In this document: positions 55,129 to 64,000 of the stretch, one piece after another
How positions within the stretch are numbered: position 1 is the first letter of the stretch
How the letters are laid out: every line of letters starts with the position of its first letter
Assembly: GCA_964562375.1 (NCBI GenBank)
Contig: CAZLSW010000005.1
Coordinates: forward strand, 10,936-74,935
Length of the DNA: 64,000 nucleotides
Origin: JAJPXC01 sp964562375
GTDB taxonomy: Bacteria; Bacteroidota; Bacteroidia; Bacteroidales; Muribaculaceae
Direction of reading: 5' to 3'
Notes under the pieces: model-generated
Seen by the model: only the letters and a program-made list of their open reading frames with translations
Database searches by the model: none
Told to the model about the DNA's origin: nothing
Made by a program: the position numbers and the translations under genes

Positions 55129-55375
55129 TCTAAGAGAACACCGAATGCTTGCCCTTAGACTCGATTAATTTTTACAACTTATAGGACTAAGGTATGGCAT
55201 GAATCAATGACCTCGCCGTGAGGCGCGACCCACGATTTTTGGTGGAAATGTAAGTATGATATAATCTCTACACTTGGAAATTGCTATAAGACAGCTATCT
55301 TTAGAATCACAAATCATGCCTTTTGGCTTTAGTCCTTGGGCTCCTTGATGGAAAGGGGTCCGAGGAAATTTTTTA
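55129..55375 (+). ncRNA. Candidate non-coding RNA, about 245 bases
   Basis: It is bounded by the promoter at 55093-55123 and an intrinsic terminator at 55334-55375 (arms 55334-55344 and 55355-55365, then six T). No reading frame with a credible start is found between them; the only methionine-led stretch is three codons. Local hairpins include CCTTAG/CTAAGG around a long AT-rich loop and CCTC-GCCGT-GAGG. Size and lone transcription would fit a housekeeping RNA such as 6S (Bacteroidales-1 type), but I cannot confirm the family; RNase P, SRP and tmRNA signatures are not seen. Confidence 0.55.
55334..55375 (+). terminator. Terminator of the candidate ncRNA
   Basis: CCTTGGGCTCC (55334-55344) pairs with GGGGTCCGAGG (55355-55365) over 11 positions with G-T pairs, followed by AAATTTTTTA. 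Confidence 0.7.
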
Positions 55376-55378
55376 TCA

Positions 55379-55490
55379 ACGGGTGATTTCATTCGACATC
55401 CCTCGATTTCTATCTCCTTCAGCCGCCATTAACGGGTGATTTCTCTCGATTTCTATCGATTTCTATCGCCTTCAGTCGACCCCCCCCCAA
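55379..55490. repeat. Dispersed ACGGGTGATTTC motif, two copies
   Basis: ACGGGTGATTTCATTCGAC (55379-55397) and a second copy near 55434, each followed by CTCGATTTCTATC-like sequence. The first differs by one base from the copy in the hairpin after the amide hydrolase gene (8757-8775 region). Confidence 0.7.
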
Positions 55491-55502
55491 AAAACATAAA
55501 AC

Positions 55503-55528
55503 AAAAAAGGCCGCTGAAAAGCGGCCTT
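55503..55528 (-). terminator. Terminator of the tRNA gene
   Basis: On the minus strand AAGGCCGC and GCGGCCTT arms (55528-55521 and 55514-55507) around TTTTCA, then a T-run (complement of the A-run from 55503). It lies about 10 bases after the tRNA. Confidence 0.85.
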
Positions 55529-55536
55529 GACTTACT

Positions 55537-55611
<75 letters not shown>

Positions 55612-55838
55612 ATGTTTTGTGAGTGCAAAGGTACTGCCTTTCCCACGCGCCACCAAATTTTCTCTATTAAATAACGTTAATACAAATATCAAAGAGAGGA
55701 AATGCCGTCGCGGAATCTCCTCTCCAAGATAATAAACCAATCATTATCACATTTTTTGCAATGGAAAAAGTAATTTTGCTATGTACTATTAAAACATTGA
55801 CACCATTAATTGGTTCACGCCATCACAAAAAATTTTCG

Positions 55839-55846
55839 TAATTTTG
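55839..55846 (+). promoter_or_regulatory. -7 box of trmD
   Basis: TAATTTTG, 37 bases before the trmD ATG; no well-placed -33 TTTG. The rest of 55612-55838 shows no other feature. Confidence 0.5.
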
Positions 55847-55883
55847 CGAAAAATTTTTCTTTTCACCTAAAAATCAACGCGAT

Positions 55884-56558
55884 ATGCGCATAGATATTAT
55901 CACCGTATTGCCCGAAATGCTGGAGTCGCCCCTGAGTTGCTCGATTCTCAAGCGAGCCCAGGACAAGGGGTTGGCCGAAATCCACGTCCACAACCTGCGC
56001 GACTACACCACCAACAAGCACCGCAAGGTGGACGATTATCCGTTCGGGGGCGAAGCTGGCATGGTGATGCAGATTGAGCCGGTTGACAGGGCGATCGCGG
56101 CGTTGAAGGCCGAGCGCGACTACGACGAGGTGATTTTCACGTCGCCCGACGGGGAGATTCTCACCCAACCGATGGCCAACCGCATGTCGCTGCTCGACAA
56201 CATTATAATATTGTGCGGCCACTACAAGGGCGTTGACCAGCGGATACGCGAGCACCTGATCACCAAAGAGATATCAATTGGCGACTACGTGTTGACCGGG
56301 GGCGAGTTGCCCGCGGTGGTAATCACCGACGCAATCGTGCGGCTAATCCCGGGGGCGATCGGCGACGAGCAGAGTGCGTTGACCGATTCGTTTCAGGACA
56401 ACTTGCTGGCACCGCCGATCTACACTCGCCCGGCAGTGTACAAGGGCTGGGAAGTGCCTGAGATCCTGCTCTCGGGGCATGAGGCAAAAATCGACGCTTG
56501 GCGGCACGAGCAGGCTTTGGAGCGGACACGGAGGCTGCGGCCCGATTTGCTGAAATAG
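55884..56558 (+). CDS. trmD: tRNA (guanine37-N1)-methyltransferase
   Basis: A 224-residue SPOUT enzyme: MRIDIITVLPEMLESPLSCS start, DDYPFGGEAGMVMQIEP, the knot region ILCGHYKGVDQRI and SIGDYVLTGGELPAVV, and LSGHEAKIDAWRHEQA. It methylates G37 of tRNAs to prevent frameshifts. It stands alone on the plus strand and ends six bases before the convergent glycan-binding gene, leaving no room for a separate terminator. Confidence 0.97.
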   Translation: MRIDIITVLPEMLESPLSCSILKRAQDKGLAEIHVHNLRDYTTNKHRKVDDYPFGGEAGMVMQIEPVDRAIAALKAERDYDEVIFTSPDGEILTQPMANRMSLLDNIIILCGHYKGVDQRIREHLITKEISIGDYVLTGGELPAVVITDAIVRLIPGAIGDEQSALTDSFQDNLLAPPIYTRPAVYKGWEVPEILLSGHEAKIDAWRHEQALERTRRLRPDLLK

Positions 56559-56564
56559 AGAGTA

Positions 56565-57380
56565 TTAGCGGAGAATCTTGGTGATGCCGGAGGAGGTGAC
56601 GACGATGTGGAGACCCGCCGGGAGGAGGGCAAGGTCGCAAGGCTCGGGGCGACCCATAAGGTCGTAAACAGCTATTACCTGATCGGCAGCGGCGCTCAAG
56701 TGGCTGCCAATGTTGGTGGAGGAGTTGGTCGACACCGAAGCTGTGAGTTTAAAAGGGTTGACAGTGATGGAGTAGGAGTCGGTGGCGGGGACGGCCCACT
56801 TATAGTCGGTGGAGGTGCCAGTGGCGATATGCGCGGCTGAGGTGAGGGATTCGCCGTCGGCCAGGGGATGGACACCGTTGGGGTCGATGCCCGAGGAGTA
56901 GTAGTTGGCGCCCATGAATTTGATCTCGGTGCCGAGGGTGGTAGCGATTGTGCCCGTGTAGGTAAATTCCTGGTTATCGACGTTTTCACAAGCCATTGGG
57001 GTAAAAGCCCAGCTGTTGAAACTACCCACGACGTACATCTGCGTCCACGGGGTGAAATCGCGGGTTTCGACGGTACCAGCGGCGGTGTCGATGAGCACTT
57101 GCTGGTAGGGGGTTTCGTTAGTGACGGGGAAGAATGTGGCGTCGGCTAGGTTGGTGACGTAGGTATAGGCACCGTCAGAGGCGATGGAGAGGTATCGTGT
57201 TTCAGCGCCATCGGTGGCGGTGACGGCATATTGGCCTACGGGCAGCACCTCGCAGCATTTGAATGAGGTGGGGTTGACCTCCACGGCTTGGTAGGTGACG
57301 GCGTCGGTGAGATCCACGCTATTGGCGGCGTTGGAGACCCAAGCGGCGAGCAGGGCAAGAGTAAATGCGGTATATCTCAT
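56565..57380 (-). CDS. Exported SusE/SusF-like glycan-binding protein
   Basis: A 271-residue protein with a signal peptide (MRYTAFTLALLAAWVSNAANS). The middle has MYVVGSFNSWAFTPM (near residue 114), the start of an E-set-like starch-binding module as in SusE/SusF. The last 45 residues (VYDLMGRPE...LPAGLHIVVTSSGITKILR) look like a type IX secretion C-terminal signal, so surface display is likely. It starts three bases before the GH66 stop... on the minus strand its ATG follows that stop directly, so the two genes are coupled. It probably presents alpha-glucan to the GH66 enzyme. Confidence 0.75.
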   Translation of the reverse strand: MRYTAFTLALLAAWVSNAANSVDLTDAVTYQAVEVNPTSFKCCEVLPVGQYAVTATDGAETRYLSIASDGAYTYVTNLADATFFPVTNETPYQQVLIDTAAGTVETRDFTPWTQMYVVGSFNSWAFTPMACENVDNQEFTYTGTIATTLGTEIKFMGANYYSSGIDPNGVHPLADGESLTSAAHIATGTSTDYKWAVPATDSYSITVNPFKLTASVSTNSSTNIGSHLSAAADQVIAVYDLMGRPEPCDLALLPAGLHIVVTSSGITKILR

Positions 57381-57382
57381 GG

Positions 57383-59206
57383 CTAAAATTCTACTACGAT
57401 CATGGTTAAATATTTAAGGGCCGGCACGGTAAGGGAAACACCGTCGCTGGTGGAGGTGAAGGCTAGCTCTTGGGGAGCGCCACCGAGGTAATCGGGAGAG
57501 GCGGTCCACACTTTCTTGGCGCCCGATCCGCAGGCAATCTGGATGGGCAAGTTGGACATCTCGCGGGGCTCGGGACGGACAGCCTCGGTGTCGCACCATT
57601 CGACGTTGTCGGCTGTGGAGAAGTTCAACAGATGGTAGATTTTCTTACCAGTGGTGGCACGCTCGTATACGGTGATACCGCCGGTTTTAGGAGGCCAGTT
57701 GTTGACCTTGGTATCGCTCTCCGAGGCCAGGGACGTTACCGATTCCCAGATTTCATCCTTGGTTGAAAGGGAGCCTCGGAGGAGTTGCTCATAGGCCGTC
57801 TGGAAATCGTAGTAGCTTACCATCGCCTGTCGTAGCTCGTCGGACATCTTCAGTGGCGATGCGGGGAAATACTCACGTGAGAGCATGTGGTCGCCCAGCT
57901 CGAGGTGATTGCCGCCCAAGGCGATCATAACGGCGTCGGTGAGGAGCACGCCCGGGGTGTTCATGTAGCCGTCACCTCGGTCGGCGCGGTTGTAATTGAG
58001 GTAGGATGCGAAGACTGTGCGCACGCCGTAGTTGCTGGCCGCGTCGTTGTTGCCTATGATGTTACGCAGGTCAAGGAAGTATTTCTCGGAGTCCCAGGTC
58101 TCGTTGTAGGCGAAGTCGACCTTGCCGGTAGCCACGATCTTGTCGCCACCGTAGGAGCTTACTGCGTTCATCACGAGGCGCTTCTGGGGATGTTTCTCCT
58201 TCATGCCATTGATGAATTTCACGTAGTTGTCGGGGAGGTCGACCTCCTCGCCCCAATAGTCATAACGTGTCCCTCGGTATCCGAGCTGGTCGATTTGGTA
58301 TCCGTCGAAGTCGAAATTGTAGTATACGTCGTCGTTGCGCCTCTTCATCCACTCAATCCAGTAGTAATTTCCGGGCTGGGTAAGGTAGATGTTGCTTTTC
58401 CACCCCGAGGGGAGGGCATGGTAATCGCGGGAGGAGTGGTTTTTGTCGGTGTAAAGGTATTTAGATTCCTCCACGCTCCAGCCTTCCTCGTCGTAATCGG
58501 TTTCAGCGCCTTCGAGGGCGCCGAAGGCGAGGTTGTAGAACATTGCTTTCATGCCGTGCTTGTGCTGCTCGTCGATGTATTTTTTCACGACTGAGGCGTA
58601 GACGGTGCGGTTGGCGATGTCGGTGTACACGTCCATGGGGTTGTCACGTGTACCGGCGAGTGGCCAGTGGTGTTTCCAGTGCCAATCCTGGAACTGCACG
58701 CCGTTGATGTGGCAGCGGTTCAAGTAGTCCATTTCGCTCTCGACGACGCCGTCGACGAGCTTAGTGTCGTCGAAAGTAGCGATGAAGCCGTAACGGGGAT
58801 ACATCGTCCAGTCGCTGGAGACGTCGACGGCGATAGTGCCCAGAATCACCTCGGAGCCGTCGGTGGCGGTTGCGTACACCTCAGCGAGGTAGCCTTGAAA
58901 ATCGGTTGTGGGAGGTGTCCATTGCCAGGTTTTGGCAGTGATGTCGTCTTGGGCGACGATTTCCAGGCCGTTGCGGTAACGCACCTTGGCTCCGTAGGGA
59001 GCCTGGGAGGCGGTGAACGTAACGGCATCGCCCGGGGCGTAGGCGCATTTGTCGGTTTTCAAGTCGATTGACATCGGCTCGAAATCGGAAGCGGGCGTAG
59101 GCACGTGGATGATCCCGAAAGAGGTGGGGCTGAAGTCAGCCGCCACGGCCTTAGCCGCGGGCAGGACGGCCGCGGCTAAGACGATGAGGGTGAAGATTGG
59201 CTTCAT
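57383..59206 (-). CDS. Exported GH66 dextranase-type enzyme
   Basis: A 607-residue enzyme with a signal peptide (about 1-22). An N-terminal beta domain (about 40-130) is followed by a TIM barrel typical of GH66: nucleophile Asp306 in FDGYQIDQLGYRG and acid/base Glu369 in FAYNETWDSEKYF. A C-terminal beta domain closes it. GH66 members cut alpha-1,6-glucan (dextran) or form cyclic isomaltooligosaccharides; the short form here fits an endo-dextranase. It lies between two surface glycan-binding genes; no SusC/SusD pair is within the window. Confidence 0.88.
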   Translation of the reverse strand: MKPIFTLIVLAAAVLPAAKAVAADFSPTSFGIIHVPTPASDFEPMSIDLKTDKCAYAPGDAVTFTASQAPYGAKVRYRNGLEIVAQDDITAKTWQWTPPTTDFQGYLAEVYATATDGSEVILGTIAVDVSSDWTMYPRYGFIATFDDTKLVDGVVESEMDYLNRCHINGVQFQDWHWKHHWPLAGTRDNPMDVYTDIANRTVYASVVKKYIDEQHKHGMKAMFYNLAFGALEGAETDYDEEGWSVEESKYLYTDKNHSSRDYHALPSGWKSNIYLTQPGNYYWIEWMKRRNDDVYYNFDFDGYQIDQLGYRGTRYDYWGEEVDLPDNYVKFINGMKEKHPQKRLVMNAVSSYGGDKIVATGKVDFAYNETWDSEKYFLDLRNIIGNNDAASNYGVRTVFASYLNYNRADRGDGYMNTPGVLLTDAVMIALGGNHLELGDHMLSREYFPASPLKMSDELRQAMVSYYDFQTAYEQLLRGSLSTKDEIWESVTSLASESDTKVNNWPPKTGGITVYERATTGKKIYHLLNFSTADNVEWCDTEAVRPEPREMSNLPIQIACGSGAKKVWTASPDYLGGAPQELAFTSTSDGVSLTVPALKYLTMIVVEF

Positions 59207-59229
59207 GATATAGAACTACTAACTTGTTT

Positions 59230-62200
59230 TTAGAGGATTACTTTCTTGGCTTGGCCATTGCTGTAGAGGATATAGACCTGACCGCTGACGGGTCGGGTAA
59301 CGCGCTGGCCCTGAAGGTTGTAGAGGAGACAGTCGCCGAGGGAATCCATCTCCACGTTCTCAATGCCGGTGTAGACGGGGCTGTTGGAGGAGCCGGTGCC
59401 GGGGGTACCGGTGACCCCGATGAAGCTCAAGGAGGAGTCGAGGGCCAAAGTTTGAGCCGTTGTGGCCTTGGACAATCCGGTGCAGGCAATAGTGGGGTTG
59501 TAGGCGAAGATATACACCGGGGTGAAGTAGACGGTAGGATTGGTCACCGAGGATGGCATGTGGCATGCGATCCAAAGCGGGGTGTCGAAAGAGACAGTGG
59601 CGTTGGCTTGCATGGTTGAAAGGGATGGATAGACATCGTAGTTACCTCTCTCAGCATCGGTTGTCTCAATCATATACAACTTGGGGGTCATGGGCGAGTT
59701 GCCCGAGTTGAAGACATCGGTGTGGTCGCCCGTGTGGGAGAATTGGCTGTATCCGTTAAGGCCCCAGATATAGGTGTCGGCTTCGCTGGCGTTGACGGTA
59801 TATTGGAGTTGGAGGGAGCCGATTTTGGGAGCCTCGCCGCGGGTAACGACATTGGGGGTGGCAGCGAGCAGGTCGCAATAGTGGTAGGTGCCGGCAAGGG
59901 TTGCCTCTTCTTTGTCCTTATTTACGTAGGTGGTGGAGAGGATCTTGATTCCGGGGTAAACATCGGGGGTATAGGAGGTTGCCACCAGGTCGTCGCCGTG
60001 GGGGTTGACGTCGTTCACCGTCAAGGTGTAACCCTTGGAGTTTACGACATGGCCGCAGTCGAGGTAATCGGTCGTGGACAACAGCTGGGAGGCAGCGCCA
60101 TTGCCGTCGTGAAGGTCGGTGTTATTATACGCGCTTACCGAGTAACGGATATTGTATTTGGCCAAAATCTCGGGGGAGACATTGGGCTGCTTGAGGTTGA
60201 ATCGGGCGTTGAGGTGAAGCATTGTCACGTCGGCGGGGTTGAACGAAAGGGAGCGCTCGGTAGGGTCGACGTGGCCGTTAACTCCGGCGCGCACCGAGGC
60301 CACTTGCTCTCCAGAAAGGCCGTCGATGTCGCCTTCCTTGACCTCGTAGGCCGACAATTGCAGGCTGTAGGGCTTGGGCATCACCACTTGTGCCTGGGTG
60401 GTGGCCGAAGAGTTGCGAGGCTGCTCGTCGACCGTATAGCTCATGTCAACAGTGAAATTGGGCTTAACCAATGTACCACCGCGACGGATAATGGAGCCGT
60501 AGTAGCTTTTCCCGGAAGGAGACGCGATATCGTCGTCCTGCTGGATTACCTTGGAGAGGGTGGATGTGGCCTTTTGCGACACGCTGGAATCAGTGATAGT
60601 AAGCGCGGGCACGGGGTTCTCTGCTTGCTGGATGAGGCCGTTTTGGCGGTAGTTGTTCATGCGGTTGTTGAACGTTGACTCGGTGAGGGAGCGCACGTAG
60701 TAGTCGGAGGTCCAGGTGTAGGCTTCGGGGTGGTTCTTTATGAAGTTCCAGGCCTTTTCGGTGTTGAGGGCGTGAAGCTGGATCGACTCGTCGCCATCGA
60801 GTCCAGCGCTTACGATGTACATAGTGCCGTTGTCAGTGCGATAGTTGAGTGAGGCGGCACCACGAGCGCGCAGGGTTGCGGCGTAGGTGGGGGCGAGGTA
60901 GTCGAGGGCATCGGCGGTATAGGTGGTGCCGTCGATTGTAACCTTTTGGTTTTTGGTGATTTCGATGAGCTGGAAGGCCACAGGATCGGGATCGGCCACG
61001 TTGTCGGGGTCGTAGATGGTGATGCGGTTGCTCTTGGCGCTCTTGGTGACACCATCGACATAGGTAACCGATACCACGTAGAGATAGGTGCCGGCGGGGA
61101 GGTCGCCCTTGGCATCCGCATCGGTCACCGAGCCTTTGTCGACGAAGGTGAGGAGGCCGCTCTCGGGATCAAATTTCGAGATGATATTCTTGCTGTCCTC
61201 AGGCACGATATTGTCCTCGGTAACGCCGTTGAGCGACTCGCCCTCCGAGGTGACACGGTAGCGGGTGATAGTGTAGGAGGCAATCTGCTTGTCGTTGAGG
61301 GTACCCACCTCGACGTTGCTTTGGTCGATATACCACTTGTACTCGATGGAGTGGTTGTCGCCCTCCACCTCGTAGGCGCGGATTTTGGGGCCGTTGGCTT
61401 GGGAGATGAACTGGAGCACACCGTTCTCGATGCCGTCCTCGGCGTTGTACCAGAAGATGATGCGGTCGAAGAATTTCTCCATCCAGCGATTCTCCTCCAT
61501 GGAGAAACCGAAATAGAAGTTGGCGCTCTCCACGTCGATGTATGTGGGGTAAACTTTCACCTCGGCTTCCGAGTTGACATCGAATCCGTCAGTGAATTGG
61601 TTGTTGTCCTTGATAGCCGAGCCGCCGTTCTCGCGGTTCCAGCGCTGGGATGAGCGCAACTCGCTGCCCCAAGTGTTATCAAACTCGTAGAACACGCTGT
61701 TGCCACCCCATCCCGACCAGATCTTGTAATCGCCGGAGCACCAGATGTCCTTTACCACGAAACATTCCCACTCTTTGTCGGTCCAGCGCGATTTGATGCC
61801 GTCGGTACTGGAATCGTCCATAGTCTCGGGGAAGGAGTAGGTGTAGGTGCCGTCGCTCCAGGTGAAAGGATTGAGGTCGCCTATCTGGTTGCCGTTGGCC
61901 GGGCGGGAGGTGTAGAAGTTTTTGAAGGGGTCGTTTTCGAGATCGTCGAGTGCCGAGGCGTTGACGAATGTAATATCGTCCGAGGTGTAAAGGAGGTTGT
62001 CCTTTGCGCGGTAGAAGTAGCTGGGGTGGGCCTTGAACCATGAGCGGGTGAAGACTGTTTGGTAAATCAGCTCGCCGTTGCCGTCGTGGTACACGTTTCC
62101 TTGGTCGTCGTATTGCACCCACGCGTCGTGCCAGCCATAGCCGTTGGACGATTGGGTGTCCCAAAGGGGGTGATCATAGACACCGGGGTTGGCCGTGCTC

Positions 62201-63762
62201 AGAGCGTCGAGGCGCTCATTGTGGATTTCGCCTCCCACGAGGGTGAAAATGAACTCCTTGGCGTTGAATTTAGCCAAGCCGCTGAACGATACTGCCGATG
62301 GGTTGGCGTCTCCGTCGAGGGTGACGACGATGTTGTCACACCACAGGCCCTTGGAGTTGCGGGCTGTGTTGATGCCTTGAGCAACCTCGTTTTTGGGATC
62401 CTGATACTCGTCGGTCATGTTGGCGTAGAGGATCATCGCGTTGGAGGAGTTGAACTTTACAGCGCCGTCGGAATAAGGGAACCATGTTTCATCGCCGTAG
62501 GTATCGCTCAGATCGGGGTAGTCGATATATCCATGAACAATGCCTTGTGATGACAGGCCATTGGCTGCGAGAGTAACGGTGGACCAGTCGGTAGCTGTCT
62601 TGTCCTGGATCTTCTCGCCGGGCTTGGCAAACAGCTCATAGCGCTGGAATGTATAATCGTAGTAGTTGTCGACCTTGGCGATGCCGATGTATCCGGGATA
62701 TATGAATCGACCGCCAGGGATGGTCCAGGAGCCGTCGTTTTGGCGTTCCAACTCCCACTCGGGCTGGAGGTGCCAGTCGCCCTGACGAGACCCCACGAGG
62801 AAGTAGTGGGCGCGGGGAGTGCCGTCGGCGTTTACGAAGTCGGCTTTGGTGAGAGGAAGGTTGACCGAGTTGGCGGGGGTGAATGTGACGGTCATGCCGT
62901 TGGTGAGGTCGACAGTGATATTGTATTTGCCGGCGTCAAGAGCCCAGTCGTGATAGCCGCTGGAGGTGCGGTTGCTCCATTTTAGACGGGCAATCACGGT
63001 GGAGGGAGAGCCGTAGGTGACGATTTCGTCGGTGGTGGAGGAGCCATAGCGGTCGGTGTTGGAGTTGCCGGAATTGGTGTCGGCCAAGGCAGATGCGTTG
63101 ATGCTGTGCATCACCAGTGATGTGGTGGAGCAGAACGACACGAATGCATAATCTTGATGTTTTTTTCGCACAAGTTGCACGCCCGAGGCGGTGAAAGTGC
63201 CGTCGCTCTGGCGAGTCATCTCGATAGCCACATAGTCGTTCTTGACGATTGCGCCGTCCTGGGATGAGTTAAGGTCGCCAAAGAGGTAAAGCTTGAAATT
63301 GGAGTCAGCCACCAAGGGATAGGGATCGGAATTGTAGGTCCACTTGCCGTAGTTGGTGTTGCTCTCGTCGGTGATTTTCGAGGCTGCGCGGTATTTGGCG
63401 TTGGAGGCCTCATCCAACGAGGCCTCATCCAACGTTGGGCGGTAGACCTTTATGTCGACTGTTTGTTCGCTGTCGTTGTTATTGAAGACAAGGCCGGTGG
63501 TTTTGTCGTCTATGTCGACTTTCCACAGGTTGGAGTTGCCCAAGCGGATCATAGGAACGCCATGGGCGGTGACGGTAGCGTCGTTGACTCCGGCGTCGGT
63601 CCAACTGGAGCCGGTGTCGCCCCCCCAATAGTGGGCGTACACCGTGGTCCAATTAGCGTCGGAATTGTCAAAAAACACTGTGCCGGCCGAGGCGCCGCAC
63701 GGCGACAGGGCAAGCGTGAGGATAGATAGAATTAATAGGTTTCTAAGTCTTTTGAGGTTCAT
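59230..63762 (-). CDS. Large surface protein with CBM26-like modules and T9SS-like C-terminus
   Basis: A 1510-residue protein. The signal peptide (MNLKRLRNLLILSILTLALS) fixes the start at 63762 rather than 63816. The first module (VFFDNSDANWTTVYAHYWGG) has the look of starch-binding CBM26, and later stretches (YFLVGSRQGDWHLQPEW) resemble further E-set modules. The C-terminus (YNLQGQRV ... GQVYILYSNGQAKKVIL) is the T9SS-type sorting domain seen in Bacteroidota surface proteins. No catalytic motif is recognised. As first gene of a three-gene unit it probably binds dextran or another alpha-glucan for the GH66 enzyme. A 15-base tandem duplication near 63410 repeats the residues DEASL. Confidence 0.75.
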   Translation of the reverse strand: MNLKRLRNLLILSILTLALSPCGASAGTVFFDNSDANWTTVYAHYWGGDTGSSWTDAGVNDATVTAHGVPMIRLGNSNLWKVDIDDKTTGLVFNNNDSEQTVDIKVYRPTLDEASLDEASNAKYRAASKITDESNTNYGKWTYNSDPYPLVADSNFKLYLFGDLNSSQDGAIVKNDYVAIEMTRQSDGTFTASGVQLVRKKHQDYAFVSFCSTTSLVMHSINASALADTNSGNSNTDRYGSSTTDEIVTYGSPSTVIARLKWSNRTSSGYHDWALDAGKYNITVDLTNGMTVTFTPANSVNLPLTKADFVNADGTPRAHYFLVGSRQGDWHLQPEWELERQNDGSWTIPGGRFIYPGYIGIAKVDNYYDYTFQRYELFAKPGEKIQDKTATDWSTVTLAANGLSSQGIVHGYIDYPDLSDTYGDETWFPYSDGAVKFNSSNAMILYANMTDEYQDPKNEVAQGINTARNSKGLWCDNIVVTLDGDANPSAVSFSGLAKFNAKEFIFTLVGGEIHNERLDALSTANPGVYDHPLWDTQSSNGYGWHDAWVQYDDQGNVYHDGNGELIYQTVFTRSWFKAHPSYFYRAKDNLLYTSDDITFVNASALDDLENDPFKNFYTSRPANGNQIGDLNPFTWSDGTYTYSFPETMDDSSTDGIKSRWTDKEWECFVVKDIWCSGDYKIWSGWGGNSVFYEFDNTWGSELRSSQRWNRENGGSAIKDNNQFTDGFDVNSEAEVKVYPTYIDVESANFYFGFSMEENRWMEKFFDRIIFWYNAEDGIENGVLQFISQANGPKIRAYEVEGDNHSIEYKWYIDQSNVEVGTLNDKQIASYTITRYRVTSEGESLNGVTEDNIVPEDSKNIISKFDPESGLLTFVDKGSVTDADAKGDLPAGTYLYVVSVTYVDGVTKSAKSNRITIYDPDNVADPDPVAFQLIEITKNQKVTIDGTTYTADALDYLAPTYAATLRARGAASLNYRTDNGTMYIVSAGLDGDESIQLHALNTEKAWNFIKNHPEAYTWTSDYYVRSLTESTFNNRMNNYRQNGLIQQAENPVPALTITDSSVSQKATSTLSKVIQQDDDIASPSGKSYYGSIIRRGGTLVKPNFTVDMSYTVDEQPRNSSATTQAQVVMPKPYSLQLSAYEVKEGDIDGLSGEQVASVRAGVNGHVDPTERSLSFNPADVTMLHLNARFNLKQPNVSPEILAKYNIRYSVSAYNNTDLHDGNGAASQLLSTTDYLDCGHVVNSKGYTLTVNDVNPHGDDLVATSYTPDVYPGIKILSTTYVNKDKEEATLAGTYHYCDLLAATPNVVTRGEAPKIGSLQLQYTVNASEADTYIWGLNGYSQFSHTGDHTDVFNSGNSPMTPKLYMIETTDAERGNYDVYPSLSTMQANATVSFDTPLWIACHMPSSVTNPTVYFTPVYIFAYNPTIACTGLSKATTAQTLALDSSLSFIGVTGTPGTGSSNSPVYTGIENVEMDSLGDCLLYNLQGQRVTRPVSGQVYILYSNGQAKKVIL

Positions 63763-63813
63763 AGTGTATGATGAGATTTTGTTAGTTTTTCGGTGTTGAA
63801 AAATTGTCCACCG

Positions 63814-63821
63814 CAAAGGTA
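63814..63821 (-). promoter_or_regulatory. -7 box of the GH66 operon
   Basis: TACCTTTG on the minus strand, about 51 bases before the ATG at 63762. No clear -33 TTTG; regulation by a glycan-responsive activator would fit. The stretch 63822-64000 is AT-rich and holds no gene I can support. Confidence 0.55.
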
Positions 63822-64000
63822 ATATCAGAAAAACGGCTTGTCGCCGGGATATAGGGAAAATATAGTGAATATAAAGAGCTAAACATCTAAATACCAGCGT
63901 AAAAGCGCATCAATACAGTCCAAAAATATAGCGGTAAACGGAGCCTTTTAACCTATATTATTCATAGTCCAAATGTAACAGGTTATTAATGCGCTGAATT

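Noticed and set aside
55129..55375. RNase P RNA, SRP RNA or tmRNA in the candidate ncRNA
   Set aside because: Hallmark sequences of those RNAs (such as GAGGAAAGTCC for RNase P) were not found; the family is left open.
55204..55392. 62-codon minus-strand frame across the candidate ncRNA
   Set aside because: No ribosome site, no recognisable domain, and it runs against the promoter and terminator that bracket the region.

Overview
The window reads as a chromosomal segment of a GC-rich Bacteroidales bacterium (Bacteroidota). Four things point there: -7 boxes of the TAnnTTTG type in front of many genes, weak Shine-Dalgarno signals, a DUF4492-cydA-cydB oxidase locus, and a long division/cell-wall (dcw) cluster in the Bacteroidota gene order. 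Glycan-degradation genes with T9SS-like C-termini suggest a gut lineage. Muribaculaceae is my best guess, as an inference only.

Layout. 1-3089: a secreted protein cut by the window edge, then a DUF5723-like outer-membrane protein. 3352-4479: an AAA-type ATPase. 4544-7559: cytochrome bd oxidase operon. 7675-11290: linear amide C-N hydrolase, NADP-type glutamate dehydrogenase, TPR protein. 11530-18168: a compact, AT-richer four-gene island with coupled starts (AIPR protein; wHTH plus degraded Mrr-like fold plus four C-terminal repeats; SF2 helicase; small acidic protein). This is the strongest candidate here for an undescribed defence system. 18256-26533 (minus): rluD, orphan nucleotidyltransferase, PASTA protein, secA, a degenerate alkaline-phosphatase-fold protein, DUF4105 protein. 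26783-43434 (minus): dcw cluster rsmH-ftsL-ftsI-murE-mraY-murD-ftsW-[DUF1016 nuclease]-murG-murC-ftsQ-ftsA-ftsZ. It has no mraZ and carries a foreign-looking PD-(D/E)XK nuclease inside it. 44025-54635 (minus): PCMD-domain protein with two tiny membrane proteins, waaA, gltX, ychF, a GH2 beta-glucuronidase, a TPR protein, a PstS-like lipoprotein and a small membrane protein. 55093-55611: an ORF-less unit with its own promoter and terminator (candidate ncRNA) and an initiator tRNA-Met. 55884-56558: trmD. 56565-63762 (minus): a GH66 dextranase operon with two surface glycan-binding proteins.

Two repeat classes punctuate the intergenic space. One is a family of 9-bp-stem, 3-nt-loop GC hairpins with an asymmetric AAGTAGGA flank, in five clusters; its stems covary. 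The other is a set of heptanucleotide tandem arrays (AACTAAC, TTAATGG, TTTATCC, AACTAGA, AGTGCAT) lying at gene ends, several of which supply the stop codon of a neighbouring gene.

Functionally the window combines envelope synthesis and division, SecA export, bd-type respiration, ammonium assimilation and glycan use, with one island and two or three single genes that look like acquired defence or selfish cargo. All calls come from reading the sequence; no database search was run.
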